DNA of 46,484 nt, from NCBI GenBank assembly GCA_900314825.1, contig OMWS01000041.1, positions 1 to 46,484 of the forward strand, read 5' to 3'. Made by a program: the position numbers and the translations under genes. This document shows positions 31,084 through 40,000 of this stretch, in pieces (positions within the stretch are counted from its first letter, which is position 1; every line of letters starts with the position of its first letter). The notes below the pieces were generated by a model. That model made no database searches. It was given only the letters and a program-made list of their open reading frames with translations, and was not told the DNA's origin. Source of the DNA: an uncultured Veillonellaceae bacterium. GTDB lineage: Bacteria; Bacillota; Negativicutes; Selenomonadales; Selenomonadaceae.

Positions 31084-31156
31084 GGAAAGCACCTCCTCGG
31101 AAAATTCTTCTGTTCCTGTCAATTATACCGTTCCTGCCTGCCACGCGTCAAGAATT

Positions 31157-32404
31157 TTACAGTCCCGCCGCCACGCGCATGGCTTTCGCATTCTCGCTCG
31201 CGCTCTTCGCGTCGTCGAACGCCGCGAGCGCTGTTTTCGCCTGCGCTTCGCTCGTGCAGAGGACGAGCTCGACGCGGGTGCCGAGGATCTTGCGCGCCTG
31301 GCGGAAGACGAGCTCGTAGTCTTTGGCCGGCGAGAGCAGGATGTATGTGTCGGCGAAGTCGCTGTGTGCGGCATTCACGAGCTCCGAGACGGACGGGCAC
31401 GAGCCGGGGCAGCCGGCGACGACGACGTGCGCGCCGAGCTTCTGCCACGCCTTGCCCTCCGTCGCGTCCTCGGCGACGGCGACGCAAGCGACGCGCAGGA
31501 CGGCGTCCTGTGGCGCGAGCGCGTGCGTCTCGCTCATGTCCGTCACGCGCATATCCTTGAGCGGCCCCCAGCCGACGGCCTGCTCGAGGACGGCACCCGG
31601 ATGATTCGTGTGGAGATGGATCTCGATGCCGCCATGCTGGCGGCTGAGCTGGACGAATGGCGCCATGTCCTTGAGCTGCCTCCTGAGCGCGTCCGTGTCG
31701 GCTGTCGGATTTTTCACGCGCAGCTGGATGCAGTACGGCGCGACGCGGTCGGCGCGCGGGTCGGGCATGCCGGACTTCGCCTCGAGGCCGAGCGACAGGC
31801 TCATGGCCGGCGAGACGAAATTGCCGTCGAGGCCTTTCATGCAGCCGGAGAGAAACGTGAACATGATGCGCGCGCCCGCATCCTCGCGCCCGATGCGCAA
31901 GAGAGCGTCCTCGCCCGCGTCGATGGCCGCTGCGAGGATCTCCGTGATCGGCACATTCGCGCGGACGGCGTGATACGCGCCCTTCGCGACAGCTTTCGCG
32001 ACCATGATGATCGGCCGTTCCTCGCCGTCCGGCAGCACGCGCTGCGCGTAGAGGATGCCATACTGGAACGCCTTGCCGAATTCCGAGCTCGTCGCATTGT
32101 ATTTGCCCAAGAGCCCTTTGCCGAGCCCGCGGAACAGCTGCGCGAGCACGACGCCCGCCTGCCCGCGCGCGCCGAAGACCGCCGCCGTCGCGACGCGGCG
32201 CGCGAGCCCGCCGATGCCGTCGTCCTTCGTGTCGGCGAGCGGCTGCACGGCGGCCGCCATCGTGCGCAGGATATGCGTGCCCGGCAGCGTCCCGCCGCCC
32301 CGCAGCGCATTGATATTTTCGTACTCCAGCAAAAATTCGCTGTACGCGCCCATGACCATGCGCTTGTAGTCACTGCCGGTGATGACCTCTTTATTTCCTG
32401 ACAT
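31157..32404 (-). CDS. DAK2/FakA-like protein lacking the metal-binding Asp triad
   Basis: This 415-residue protein has an N-terminal DhaL/DAK2-type helical domain (about 10-200) with GARGQAGVVLAQLFRGLGKG, and a C-terminal half like the FakA/YloV family (about 205-400) including GGIEIHLHTNHPGAVLEQAV. Kinases of this group need a PDGDTGTN motif to hold Mg-ATP; the matching place reads GGGTLPGTHILRTM and has no Asp. It is therefore unlikely to be an ordinary fatty-acid or dihydroxyacetone kinase. It is also shorter than FakA (about 550). The start at 32404 is preferred, though the ribosome site is poor. Confidence 0.78.
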   Translation of the reverse strand: MSGNKEVITGSDYKRMVMGAYSEFLLEYENINALRGGGTLPGTHILRTMAAAVQPLADTKDDGIGGLARRVATAAVFGARGQAGVVLAQLFRGLGKGLLGKYNATSSEFGKAFQYGILYAQRVLPDGEERPIIMVAKAVAKGAYHAVRANVPITEILAAAIDAGEDALLRIGREDAGARIMFTFLSGCMKGLDGNFVSPAMSLSLGLEAKSGMPDPRADRVAPYCIQLRVKNPTADTDALRRQLKDMAPFVQLSRQHGGIEIHLHTNHPGAVLEQAVGWGPLKDMRVTDMSETHALAPQDAVLRVACVAVAEDATEGKAWQKLGAHVVVAGCPGSCPSVSELVNAAHSDFADTYILLSPAKDYELVFRQARKILGTRVELVLCTSEAQAKTALAAFDDAKSASENAKAMRVAAGL

Positions 32405-32591
32405 AAACATCCACTCTTTCCGTTTTTATGCTCCCGCACTTTTTTGTACCACGCGCTTTGATTTTCTGTACCGTGGTCAAAAAAAATATTGCGAAAAATT
32501 TGCTCTGAAAAAAGGATTCTATGGTAGTATTCGCGAAATAAGTAAAATCACCTTTTTTTCGAGAGAAATTTTTGAAAAAGTATCGATCCCC

Positions 32592-32922
32592 AGCAGCCTT
32601 CCCCTCTGGGGATAATGTCATTAAGTTGAGAAAAGGGAACGAGCCCAAAAGACTTCCCCTCAGGGGAAGGTGGCCCCGAAGGGGTCGGAAAGGTAAGCAG
32701 GCTCTTAGCGCTTCAGCGCTTAGAGCTCGCTTATGCCGACGAAGCCGGCTGTCCCCTGTACGTTCGGTGAATTCGTAGAGCGTAACTCTTCGCGGGTGCG
32801 CGTACGAAAAGTTACGGTCTGCGCGTACCGACGATGTCAAACGGTCTACGAGAACAGGGGCCGTACAAGCGACCCTTTCCGCCTCGCAAGCTCGGCACCT
32901 TCCCCTGAGGGGAAGGCTACTA
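32592..32922. repeat. Dispersed palindromic repeat, core type 3, with tail and nested palindrome
   Basis: This 331-base composite fills the gap before the FtsA-like gene. It holds a CCTTCCCCTCTGGGG arm with AATGTCATTAAG tail, a second CTTCCCCTCAGGGGAAGG arm with GGCCCCGAAGGGG hairpin, a nested palindrome at 32694-32740 (CTTAGCGCTTCAGCGCTTAG), a core starting CCCCTGTACG, and the closing arm CACCTTCCCCTGAGGGG. No gene is supported in 32405-32992. Confidence 0.82.
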
Positions 32923-32992
32923 GGGGAAGATACCATCGCAACAGAAAGATACAGAGAATGACCACGTAATTTTTTCACAGGAGACCAAAATA

Positions 32993-35900
32993 ATGGAAAA
33001 CATCACCCCAAAGCAGCAATTGGAAGATGAACTAAAAAAAGAGACCGCGTCCATTTCCGACCCCGCGCCCGAGGCGCCGAAAAAACGTGGCCGCCCGCGC
33101 AAGACGGAGGCCGAAAAAGCGGCGGCGCGGGAAAAACGCAACGCCGCCCGCCGGGCAGCGCGGGCCGCGAAACGCGCGGCGGCGCAAGAAAATGACGTCG
33201 TGGCGCAGGAAAAAGAGCCTGTGGCGCAAAAAATCGTCCCGACTGGCGCAGAAAAATCCGTGCCTGAAAAAACGGTCACGAAAACCGCTGCCACGGTGGC
33301 CGCAAAAATGGCTGCGACGGAGCGCGACCTCATTTTCGCGCTCGACATCGGCACGCGCAGCGTCATCGGCATCGTTGCCGAGGAACAGCCGGACGGCAAA
33401 CTGGGGATCATCGCGACGACGCGCCAAGAGCACCGCACGCGCGCGATGCTCGACGGCCAGATCCACGACGTGCCGCAGGTCGCGGCTGTCATCCGCAGCG
33501 TGAAGGGAAAGCTCGAAGCCGAGGTCGGGCCGCTCAAAAGCGCGGCGGTCGCAGCCGCCGGCCGCGCGCTCTACACGATGACGGCGACGGCCGAAAAAAC
33601 GTTCGGCGGCGTCATTTCTGCCGCGGCCGAGCGCGACCTCGATTTCGCCGGCGTGCAGGCCGCGCAGGCCGAGCTCGCCTCGTCGCACATGGTCGACGAC
33701 CCGACGCATTATTACTGCGTCGGCTACAGCACGATCCGCTACGAGCTCGACGGCATCCCGCTCAAAAGCCTCGTCGGCCAGCGCGGCGACAAGGCAAAAG
33801 CCGAAGTCATCGCGACGTTTTTGCCGCGCCAGGTCATCGACTCCATGCAGAGCGCGCTCCAGGCCTGTGATCTCGAGATGCGCGCGCTGACGCTCGAGCC
33901 GATCGCGGCCATCAACGTGCTCATCCCGCCGACGATGCGCCACCTGAACCTCGTGCTCGTCGACATCGGCGCAGGCACGAGCGACGTCGCCATCACGAAA
34001 AACGGCTCCGTCATCGCCTACGGCATGGTGCCGAAAGCCGGCGACGAAATCACGGAAGCCATCAGCCAGAATTTCCTCCTCGACTTCAACGTCGCCGAAG
34101 CCGCGAAGCGTGCGGCTGCCGTCGGTGAAAAAGTCGCGTTCTCCGACATCCTCGGCGCGAGCTACGACCTCGCAGCCGCCGACATCATCAAGCCCGTGCT
34201 GCCGTCCATCCGCGACCTCGCGACGTCCATCGCGGGCGAGATCACGCGGCTGAATGGCGAAGCGCCGCAGGCTGTCATGCTCGTCGGCGGCGGCTCGCTC
34301 ACGCCGATGCTCAAGGACTACGTCTCCGAAGCGCTCGAGATGGCGCCGAACCGCGTCGCCGTGCGCCAGCCCGTCATCGTCGGCGGCATCGAGGAGATCC
34401 CGGAGGCCCTGCAGTCGCCGGACGCCGTCACGCCGCTCGGCATCCTCAAGATCGCCTCGATGAACACGCTCCATTTCCTGCGCGTCCGCGTCAACGGGCA
34501 GGAGCACAGCCTCTTCAACTTCCGCGAGCTCACCGTCAGCGACGCGCTGCTCGCCTCCGGCATCCACCTCCGCAAGTGGAACGGCCGCCCCGGCCTCGCG
34601 CTCATGGTCACCGTCGACGGCCATCACAAATCGTTCCCCGGCACGATGGGCACGCTCGCGAAGCTCACGGTCGACGGGCAGGAGGCTGACCTCGACACGC
34701 CCGTGCATGACGGCAGCGAGGTCACGGTCACGCGCGGCGAAAACGGCACGACGCCCGAGCTCCGCGCCCGCGACGTCCTCGCCGTGCCGCCCGCGCTCCA
34801 CATCACGCTGAACGACCGCCCGGCCGCCATCCCCGCCGACATCCTCGTCGGTGGCGAAAAAGTCGGCCCCGACTATATCCTGCGCGACGGCGACGAAGTC
34901 ACGAGCCGCCTCGTCTCGACCGTTGGCGAAACGCTGCGTGCCGCCGGCTGCCCGCCGCAAGGCCGCCGCATCCACTACACGCTGAATGGCGACGCCACGA
35001 CCTTCGTCAGCTCGCCGACGATCCTTTTGAATGACCTCACCGCCTCGCTCTCGCTCTCCGTCCACGACGGCGACCGCCTGACGTACGAAGAAGGGACGCT
35101 CCCGACGCTCGGCGCCGCGCTCCACATCTCCGAGCTCGAAGCCTCGCTCGTGCTCTATTATCAGGGCGAAGAGCACAAGATTCCATCCGCGAGCCTCATC
35201 CTCGAAAAAGACGGCGCGCCCGCCCGCCCCGATACACAGCTCACGGAGGGCTGCCAGATCCGCTACGAAAAATCCGAGCGCCGCGCCACGACCGTCAGCG
35301 ACGCCCTCGTCGCCGTCGGCTTCGAGCCGCCTGCCGCCTCCAGCCGCGTCAGCGCCCAGATCCTCGTGAACGGCGTCCCCGTCGATTTCACCGCGCCCGT
35401 GAAAAACGGCGACACCCTCGCCGTCAAGCTCCGCCCCCTCGGCGGCCTCATCGCGAGCGGGTTCCGTGTGGAAAACGGGAAAATTGAAGGGCCGAATGAA
35501 AACGCTGCGCACGCAAGCAAAGAAGAAACGGACACCCCTTCCGCCACGCCATCCGCCAAAGCCCCTGCGCCATCCGAAGTTTCTACGGCGGCAGGAACGG
35601 CAACGTCATCCGCAGGTCCCAGCGCAGTAGGAACGACAGCGAAGCCCGAAGCTCTCGCAACGACAGGAACGATCGCGCCATCCGAAGCGTCTGGAACATC
35701 CGTGTCCCCCGAAGGTTCTGGAACGGCTGAAACGTCTGTGACGCACGAAGCCTCCGAACCCTTCCGTACGAAGAATGCCACTGTCGCTGACAAGCTGGCC
35801 AGCGCCCCGGAATTCAGCAGCGCCCCCGCGTCCCTGCCGCGTTCAAACGTCGCTGCCACCCCGCAGAATGCTGCGAACGAATCCGCAAGCGCCCACGGCC

Positions 35901-36061
35901 TCAACAGCCTCGCCGAAGCCCTCGGCATCACACCCGCCGACGTCCCCGAGACCGAGCACCCCATCTCCATCCCCGTCCCCGGCTCGCTCACCACGAACGG
36001 TGCCGACGCAAACAAAAAGCCCGCAACCATCACGATCGCGGACCTCATGCGGAACGACTGA
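32993..36061 (+). CDS. FtsA-like ATPase with an AT-hook and a long C-terminal region
   Basis: This 1022-residue protein has an actin-fold ATPase like FtsA/PilM at about 112-500: phosphate-1 motif ALDIGTRSVIGIV, phosphate-2 LVDIGAGTSDVAI and adenosine motif LVGGGSLTPML. Before it lies a strongly basic Lys/Arg/Ala stretch with an AT-hook-like core KKRGRPRK (30-37). After it, residues about 500-835 hold several short beta-rich repeats with a shared V.DGD.(V/L)T pattern (HDGSEVTV, RDGDEVTS, HDGDRLTY, KNGDTLAV). The last 190 residues are Ser/Thr/Ala/Pro-rich, ending ATITIADLMRND. AGGAGA precedes the ATG. A link between DNA and cell division or envelope is possible but unproven. Confidence 0.85.
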   Translation: MENITPKQQLEDELKKETASISDPAPEAPKKRGRPRKTEAEKAAAREKRNAARRAARAAKRAAAQENDVVAQEKEPVAQKIVPTGAEKSVPEKTVTKTAATVAAKMAATERDLIFALDIGTRSVIGIVAEEQPDGKLGIIATTRQEHRTRAMLDGQIHDVPQVAAVIRSVKGKLEAEVGPLKSAAVAAAGRALYTMTATAEKTFGGVISAAAERDLDFAGVQAAQAELASSHMVDDPTHYYCVGYSTIRYELDGIPLKSLVGQRGDKAKAEVIATFLPRQVIDSMQSALQACDLEMRALTLEPIAAINVLIPPTMRHLNLVLVDIGAGTSDVAITKNGSVIAYGMVPKAGDEITEAISQNFLLDFNVAEAAKRAAAVGEKVAFSDILGASYDLAAADIIKPVLPSIRDLATSIAGEITRLNGEAPQAVMLVGGGSLTPMLKDYVSEALEMAPNRVAVRQPVIVGGIEEIPEALQSPDAVTPLGILKIASMNTLHFLRVRVNGQEHSLFNFRELTVSDALLASGIHLRKWNGRPGLALMVTVDGHHKSFPGTMGTLAKLTVDGQEADLDTPVHDGSEVTVTRGENGTTPELRARDVLAVPPALHITLNDRPAAIPADILVGGEKVGPDYILRDGDEVTSRLVSTVGETLRAAGCPPQGRRIHYTLNGDATTFVSSPTILLNDLTASLSLSVHDGDRLTYEEGTLPTLGAALHISELEASLVLYYQGEEHKIPSASLILEKDGAPARPDTQLTEGCQIRYEKSERRATTVSDALVAVGFEPPAASSRVSAQILVNGVPVDFTAPVKNGDTLAVKLRPLGGLIASGFRVENGKIEGPNENAAHASKEETDTPSATPSAKAPAPSEVSTAAGTATSSAGPSAVGTTAKPEALATTGTIAPSEASGTSVSPEGSGTAETSVTHEASEPFRTKNATVADKLASAPEFSSAPASLPRSNVAATPQNAANESASAHGLNSLAEALGITPADVPETEHPISIPVPGSLTTNGADANKKPATITIADLMRND

Positions 36062-36124
36062 AGGCTAAAAATGTTTCTTTGACACATATGCGCACCGGCG
36101 ACACGAAACATTCTACTGATTCAC

Positions 36125-36187
36125 CAGCCGTACAAGCGACCCGCTCCACCGCTTCGCGGTCCCCCTCTCCCTGAGGGAGAGGCTTTA
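36125..36187. repeat. Half copy of the dispersed palindromic repeat
   Basis: The piece begins GCCGTACAAGCGACCC, as at the end of the 32592 copy, and ends with a CGGTCCCCCTCTCCCTGAGG arm. The left arm and core are absent. Confidence 0.7.
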
Positions 36188-36240
36188 CTACGTACGCGTT
36201 CCAACGCTTTACCTCTGCACTTTCAAACGTATATCTCAAT

Positions 36241-36291
36241 AAAAAGGCCCCGGCCCGGCGCTGCTCGTGAAGAGCGGCGCCGGACCGGGGC
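36241..36291 (-). terminator. Terminator of the exported-protein gene
   Basis: A GC-rich stem of about 20 pairs (CGGTCCGGCGCCGCTCT with AGCAGCGCCGGGCCG) and a four-base loop is followed on the minus strand by five T residues, 54 bases past the stop at 36345. Confidence 0.82.
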
Positions 36292-36344
36292 GTTGTACAT
36301 CGCATCGTTATGGTGTTGCAGCAGTCATGGCTGCGGCATCTGCA

Positions 36345-36782
36345 TCAGATTTTGCGCATAATGAGATATTCATCCGACCACTTCGTTCTCTGGACTTTCA
36401 AGGTTTGTCCGCCATTATATATGTACAAAAATGCATCCATCGGATCAGCAACGCTCGTCCAATTCCACGTGCAATGAATCACGCCATCCATCACGTACAT
36501 ATCATTGACCAACGCATCTCCCGCATCAAAAAGCGTTCCATGGCTCGGTTTGACTACCGTAATGGTATAATCTCCATCCGTGTTCTGCTCAAACCGCACG
36601 ATGGAAGCGCGCATATTTCGAACCCAATCCTGAGTGCTACTCGTTTCCGTCACCCGGTACGTATTCCCCGCGAGATCCCCGAGCGTCATCGCTTTCGCTT
36701 CCGACGTCCCGAGCGCTCCGCCGATGCCGGTCAAAAACATCGCGAGCAATGCCACGAGGGCGAAGTGTTTGAACATCCTCAT
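36345..36782 (-). CDS. Small exported protein of unknown function
   Basis: This 145-residue protein has a signal peptide of about 31 residues (MRMFKHFALVALLAMFLTG, cleavage near SEAKA). The mature part has no motif I can name; it contains LAGNTYRVTETSS and IHCTWNWTSVADP, and resembles in style, not clearly in sequence, the exported proteins of the tRNA-Ala island. GGAGG precedes the ATG. A TTGACG -35 box lies near 36857, with a weak TACCAT -10. It is monocistronic. Confidence 0.72.
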   Translation of the reverse strand: MRMFKHFALVALLAMFLTGIGGALGTSEAKAMTLGDLAGNTYRVTETSSTQDWVRNMRASIVRFEQNTDGDYTITVVKPSHGTLFDAGDALVNDMYVMDGVIHCTWNWTSVADPMDAFLYIYNGGQTLKVQRTKWSDEYLIMRKI

Positions 36783-36993
36783 ACTCCATCTACCTCCAGT
36801 CGAGTAAATCAAGAACAATCCCGACCTTATGGTAACATGGATGTCCCCCCCGTCAAGACATTTGTATATTATTCTTTAAATTCTTGCAAGGAATCGCTGG
36901 CGAGTGTGTACTGCGGACGGAATACAAATGCATGAATGACATCCCGATATACGCTATTCCTAACGTTCTATTGCCGAACATGTCGAGTACAGA

Positions 36994-37202
36994 TGCCTTT
37001 CCCTCTGGGAAAGGTGGCCCCGAAGGGGTCGGAAAGGGTACTTGGGTGCGATAGCCTAACAACCATAAAGGGAGCTTCGAAGCATCGAGTTATTTGAGTT
37101 AAAACGTGATGCTTTGAAGATTTCTTCGTATTTGAAACAAATCGCACCCAAGTACCCTCTCCACCGCTGACGCGGTCCCCCTCTCCCAGAGGGAGAGGCT
37201 TC
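36994..37202. repeat. Dispersed palindromic repeat, core type 2, full copy
   Basis: Arms are GCCTTTCCCTCTGGGAAAGG and CTCTCCCAGAGGGAGAGGC, with a GGCCCCGAAGGGG hairpin. The core (GGTGCGATAGC to AAATCGCACCC, with GAAGCATCGAG and TGATGCTTTGAAG) closely matches 17018 and 46304. The left flank ATTGCCGAAC is also shared with 46304. Confidence 0.85.
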
Positions 37203-37243
37203 TGTGATCGCAACGCTCTGCAACAGTTCGAAAGAAAATCATA

Positions 37244-37648
37244 TCACTCCCCATCCATTTTGAATGAGTCGCTCCCCACTCTCCCTTCGATGTTTGGATT
37301 TTTCACTGCTTGTTCGATAAACGCGCAAACGCTGTCGAAATGCGCATGCACATCACGATTCGTGAAGCGCAAGACGCGAAATCCTTGTTCATTAAGATAT
37401 TTCGTGCGGCGCTCGTCATGCAAATATGCCTCATCGCCGCTATGCGAATCTCCATCGAGTTCTATGATGAGGTGGGCATCGTAGCAAATGAAATCTGCGA
37501 CATAAAGGCCGATGGGCTTCTGCCGCTGGAATTTCCATGGACAGCCACGCAGGTAGTCATACCACAGATGGCGTTCCGCTGGTGTCATCATTTTCCGCAG
37601 GACACGGGCGCGCTGCTCGGTGATGGGACGATAAGAGCGCGAAGCCAT
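37244..37648 (-). CDS. DUF559 endonuclease-domain protein
   Basis: This 134-residue protein has the DUF559 fold, related to Vsr-type and PD-(D/E)XK nucleases. Key parts are MTPAERHLWYDYLRG, KFQRQKPIGLYVADFICYDA (with the Asp), IIELDGDSH (Glu and Asp) and LNEQGFRVLRFTNRDV. It is probably a small nuclease of unknown purpose, often carried on mobile DNA. GAGGTG precedes the ATG at 37648, 16 bases from the end of the histidine kinase gene on the same strand. Confidence 0.85.
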   Translation of the reverse strand: MASRSYRPITEQRARVLRKMMTPAERHLWYDYLRGCPWKFQRQKPIGLYVADFICYDAHLIIELDGDSHSGDEAYLHDERRTKYLNEQGFRVLRFTNRDVHAHFDSVCAFIEQAVKNPNIEGRVGSDSFKMDGE

Positions 37649-37664
37649 GCGAAACACCTCACTT

Positions 37665-39143
37665 TCAAAAAATTCCCCCGTCCACGACCGGAATGGCAAG
37701 GTGGATCGCCGTGCCCTCTCCGAGCGCGCTCGTCATCGTGATCTCGATGTCGTGCTGCTCGGCGATCCAGGTCGCGATGGAGAGGCCGAGGCCGGTGCCG
37801 CTCGTGCCTTCGGCTTTTGTCCTGGACGTGTCGACGCGATAGAAGCGCTCGAAGACTTTTTTCTGCTCTTCGGGCGCGATGCCGATGCCATCATCTGCGA
37901 GCGTGAGGACGATCTTATCGCCCTTGCGCTCGCTTTTTGCTGTGATGTGGCCGGGCGCGGGCGTGTACTTCGCGCTGTTCTCGAGGAAGATGCGCATCAT
38001 CTGGCGGATGAGCACGGGGTCGGCATAGATCGTCGCCGGGTCGTTTTGCAAAAGCGAGACTTCATGCTGTTTCGTGACGAGCTTCATTTTTTTCATGACG
38101 TCCTCGACGAGCTCGTGGAGCTCGACGGGCTCTTTGTGCAACGCCTGGCGCTTCTGGTCGGCGCGCGCGAGGAACAGCAGCTTTTCGATGAGCTGCTGCA
38201 TGTTTTCCGCTTCGCTCTGGATGGAGTCGATGCCTTCCTGGAGCACGCTCGCGTCCGACTGGCCCCAGCGCGCGAGGAGGTCGGAGTAGCCGAGGATGAC
38301 GGTGACGGGCGTGCGGAGCTCGTGCGATGCGTCGGAGACGAAGCGCTGCTGCTGCGCGAAGCCCGCCTCGAGGCGGTCGAGCATGTGGTTGAACGTGACG
38401 GCGAGCTCGTGGAGCTCATCGCGCGTCGGCGGCACGTCGAGGCGGCGGCTCATCGCTTCGACCTCGATTTTTTTCGCCGTCGCCGTCATGTTGCGGATCG
38501 GCCACAGCACGCGCTCGCTCATGAAGGCGCCGGCCGCGAGCGCGATGAGGAAGCCCGCGAGCACGAGGAACAGCAGAAATTTCTGCAAGTCGAGCAAAAA
38601 CTGCCGCTCGCTCGTGATCGTGCGCAGGAAGTGCACGCGGTAGATCGAGCCGTCCCGCATCACGTCGCGCGTCGCATGATAGATGACCGAGTTGCCGACA
38701 ATCGCGACGTCCATGTCCGGGTCGGCCCAGAACGGCTTGCGCGCGAGCGTGCCCGCCTCGATGTCTTCGAGCGCCGGGTAGTGCGCGTCGTTCTCGAGCA
38801 CGATGCGGCCCGTGATGTCCGTCACGCGCAGCACCGTGCCGGGCACGACGGGATCGTCCTTCCAGAAATCCCGCGTGAACGCCGCGCCCGCGTCGAGCTT
38901 CGCCGTGACCTGCCGCATGGACACCCCCATGGCGACTTCGGCCTGATGGTAAAACGAATAATAGATGCCCGTGATCAGCGCGCCCATCGTAAAAGCGAGC
39001 ACGACAAAAAGAATCACGGCGTACACCGCCGTGATCTTCGTCGAAATGCGCACGCGCGCGAACGGGCGATCCATCCGCGCGGCGATACGCTCCCATATGT
39101 TCGTTTTCGAGGGCTCCGGCGCGTGCTCAGTCTTTGATGACAT
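37665..39143 (-). CDS. Sensor histidine kinase
   Basis: This 492-residue membrane kinase has two helices (about 36-60 and 185-207) around an extracytoplasmic sensing domain of some 120 residues, then a HAMP domain, a HisKA domain with phosphoacceptor H274 in SDASHELRTP, and a HATPase domain with N box NSAKYTP, G1 DDGIGIAPEEQ and G2 GTGLGLSIA. Its signal is unknown. The start at 39143 overlaps the end of the response regulator gene by 17 bases. The cytoplasmic part most resembles OmpR-partner kinases of the ArlS/CssS sort. Confidence 0.92.
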   Translation of the reverse strand: MSSKTEHAPEPSKTNIWERIAARMDRPFARVRISTKITAVYAVILFVVLAFTMGALITGIYYSFYHQAEVAMGVSMRQVTAKLDAGAAFTRDFWKDDPVVPGTVLRVTDITGRIVLENDAHYPALEDIEAGTLARKPFWADPDMDVAIVGNSVIYHATRDVMRDGSIYRVHFLRTITSERQFLLDLQKFLLFLVLAGFLIALAAGAFMSERVLWPIRNMTATAKKIEVEAMSRRLDVPPTRDELHELAVTFNHMLDRLEAGFAQQQRFVSDASHELRTPVTVILGYSDLLARWGQSDASVLQEGIDSIQSEAENMQQLIEKLLFLARADQKRQALHKEPVELHELVEDVMKKMKLVTKQHEVSLLQNDPATIYADPVLIRQMMRIFLENSAKYTPAPGHITAKSERKGDKIVLTLADDGIGIAPEEQKKVFERFYRVDTSRTKAEGTSGTGLGLSIATWIAEQHDIEITMTSALGEGTAIHLAIPVVDGGIF

Positions 39144-39819
39144 AGCCGACGCCCCGGACCGTGTAGATGTACTTGTCGCCGAAACGCTCGTCGATCTTCG
39201 CGCGCAGGTAGCGGATGTAGACGTCGACGACATTCGTGTCGCCGGCGTAGTCGTAGCCCCAGACCTCCTGGAGAATCTGGTCGCGCGTCAGCACATTGCG
39301 CTTGTTGCGCAGGAGATATTCGAGCAGCGAATATTCCTTTTTCGTCAGATGAATCTCTTCGCCATTCACCGTGACCTCGTAGCGGCTCGGATAAAGCACG
39401 AGGCTCTTGCACGTCAGGCGCTCGCCATCACCGCTGTCGCTCTCCGTGCGCTTGCGGAGCGCCGCGCGGATGCGCGCCATGAGCTCCTGGATGGCAAACG
39501 GCTTCGTGATGTAGTCGTCCGCGCCGAGGTCGAGTCCCGTCACCTTGTCCTCGAGCTCGTCCTTCGCCGTCAGCATGATGATCGGCACATTCGAAAATTC
39601 GCGGACCTTGCGGCAGACTTCGAAGCCGTCAAGGTCCGGCAGCATGACGTCTAAAAGCACGAGATCGAATTTCTCCTGCCCGATGCGCTCAAATGCGCGC
39701 TGGCCGTTCTCCTCCGTCGCCGTCTCGTAGCCTTCGTGCTCGAGCTCAATCTGCAGGAAGCGGGCAATGCGGCGCTCATCCTCCACGATGAAAATGCGTA
39801 CTGGTTCTTCCGTCGCCAT
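39127..39819 (-). CDS. OmpR-family response regulator
   Basis: This 230-residue regulator has a receiver domain with acidic pair in VEDE (13-14), phosphoacceptor D57 in LLDVMLPD, and the conserved Thr and Lys (MLTAKD, DYITKPF). A winged-helix DNA-binding domain follows (LTKKEYSLLEYLLRN, DVYIRYLRAKID). GGGAGG precedes the ATG at 39819. It precedes and overlaps the kinase gene, so the two form a standard two-component operon. Confidence 0.94.
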   Translation of the reverse strand: MATEEPVRIFIVEDERRIARFLQIELEHEGYETATEENGQRAFERIGQEKFDLVLLDVMLPDLDGFEVCRKVREFSNVPIIMLTAKDELEDKVTGLDLGADDYITKPFAIQELMARIRAALRKRTESDSGDGERLTCKSLVLYPSRYEVTVNGEEIHLTKKEYSLLEYLLRNKRNVLTRDQILQEVWGYDYAGDTNVVDVYIRYLRAKIDERFGDKYIYTVRGVGYVIKD

Positions 39820-40000
39820 TGTATTTCCTCCCAATTCATCGTATTTTTCTAATCTAATCACTTTACTATATAACGAATCGGCGGGAAAGAAAAGACGTTC
39901 TCGCTGATTTTAACAAAAACTAAATCTTATTCGCGTCAAATTTTGCAGATTTCTGTCGATACGATGAACAACGGAAAAATCTGCCGCTTCCGTGCGGTCC

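Noticed and set aside
32391..32978. Open frame across the intergenic region before the FtsA-like gene
   Set aside because: It is almost entirely palindromic repeat sequence, without ribosome site or known motif.
33032..35512. 826-codon open frame opposite the FtsA-like gene
   Set aside because: It covers the same bases as an FtsA-like protein with intact motifs; the composition is typical antisense shadow. The same holds for long frames opposite the MATE gene, gltX, the rnf genes and the histidine kinase.
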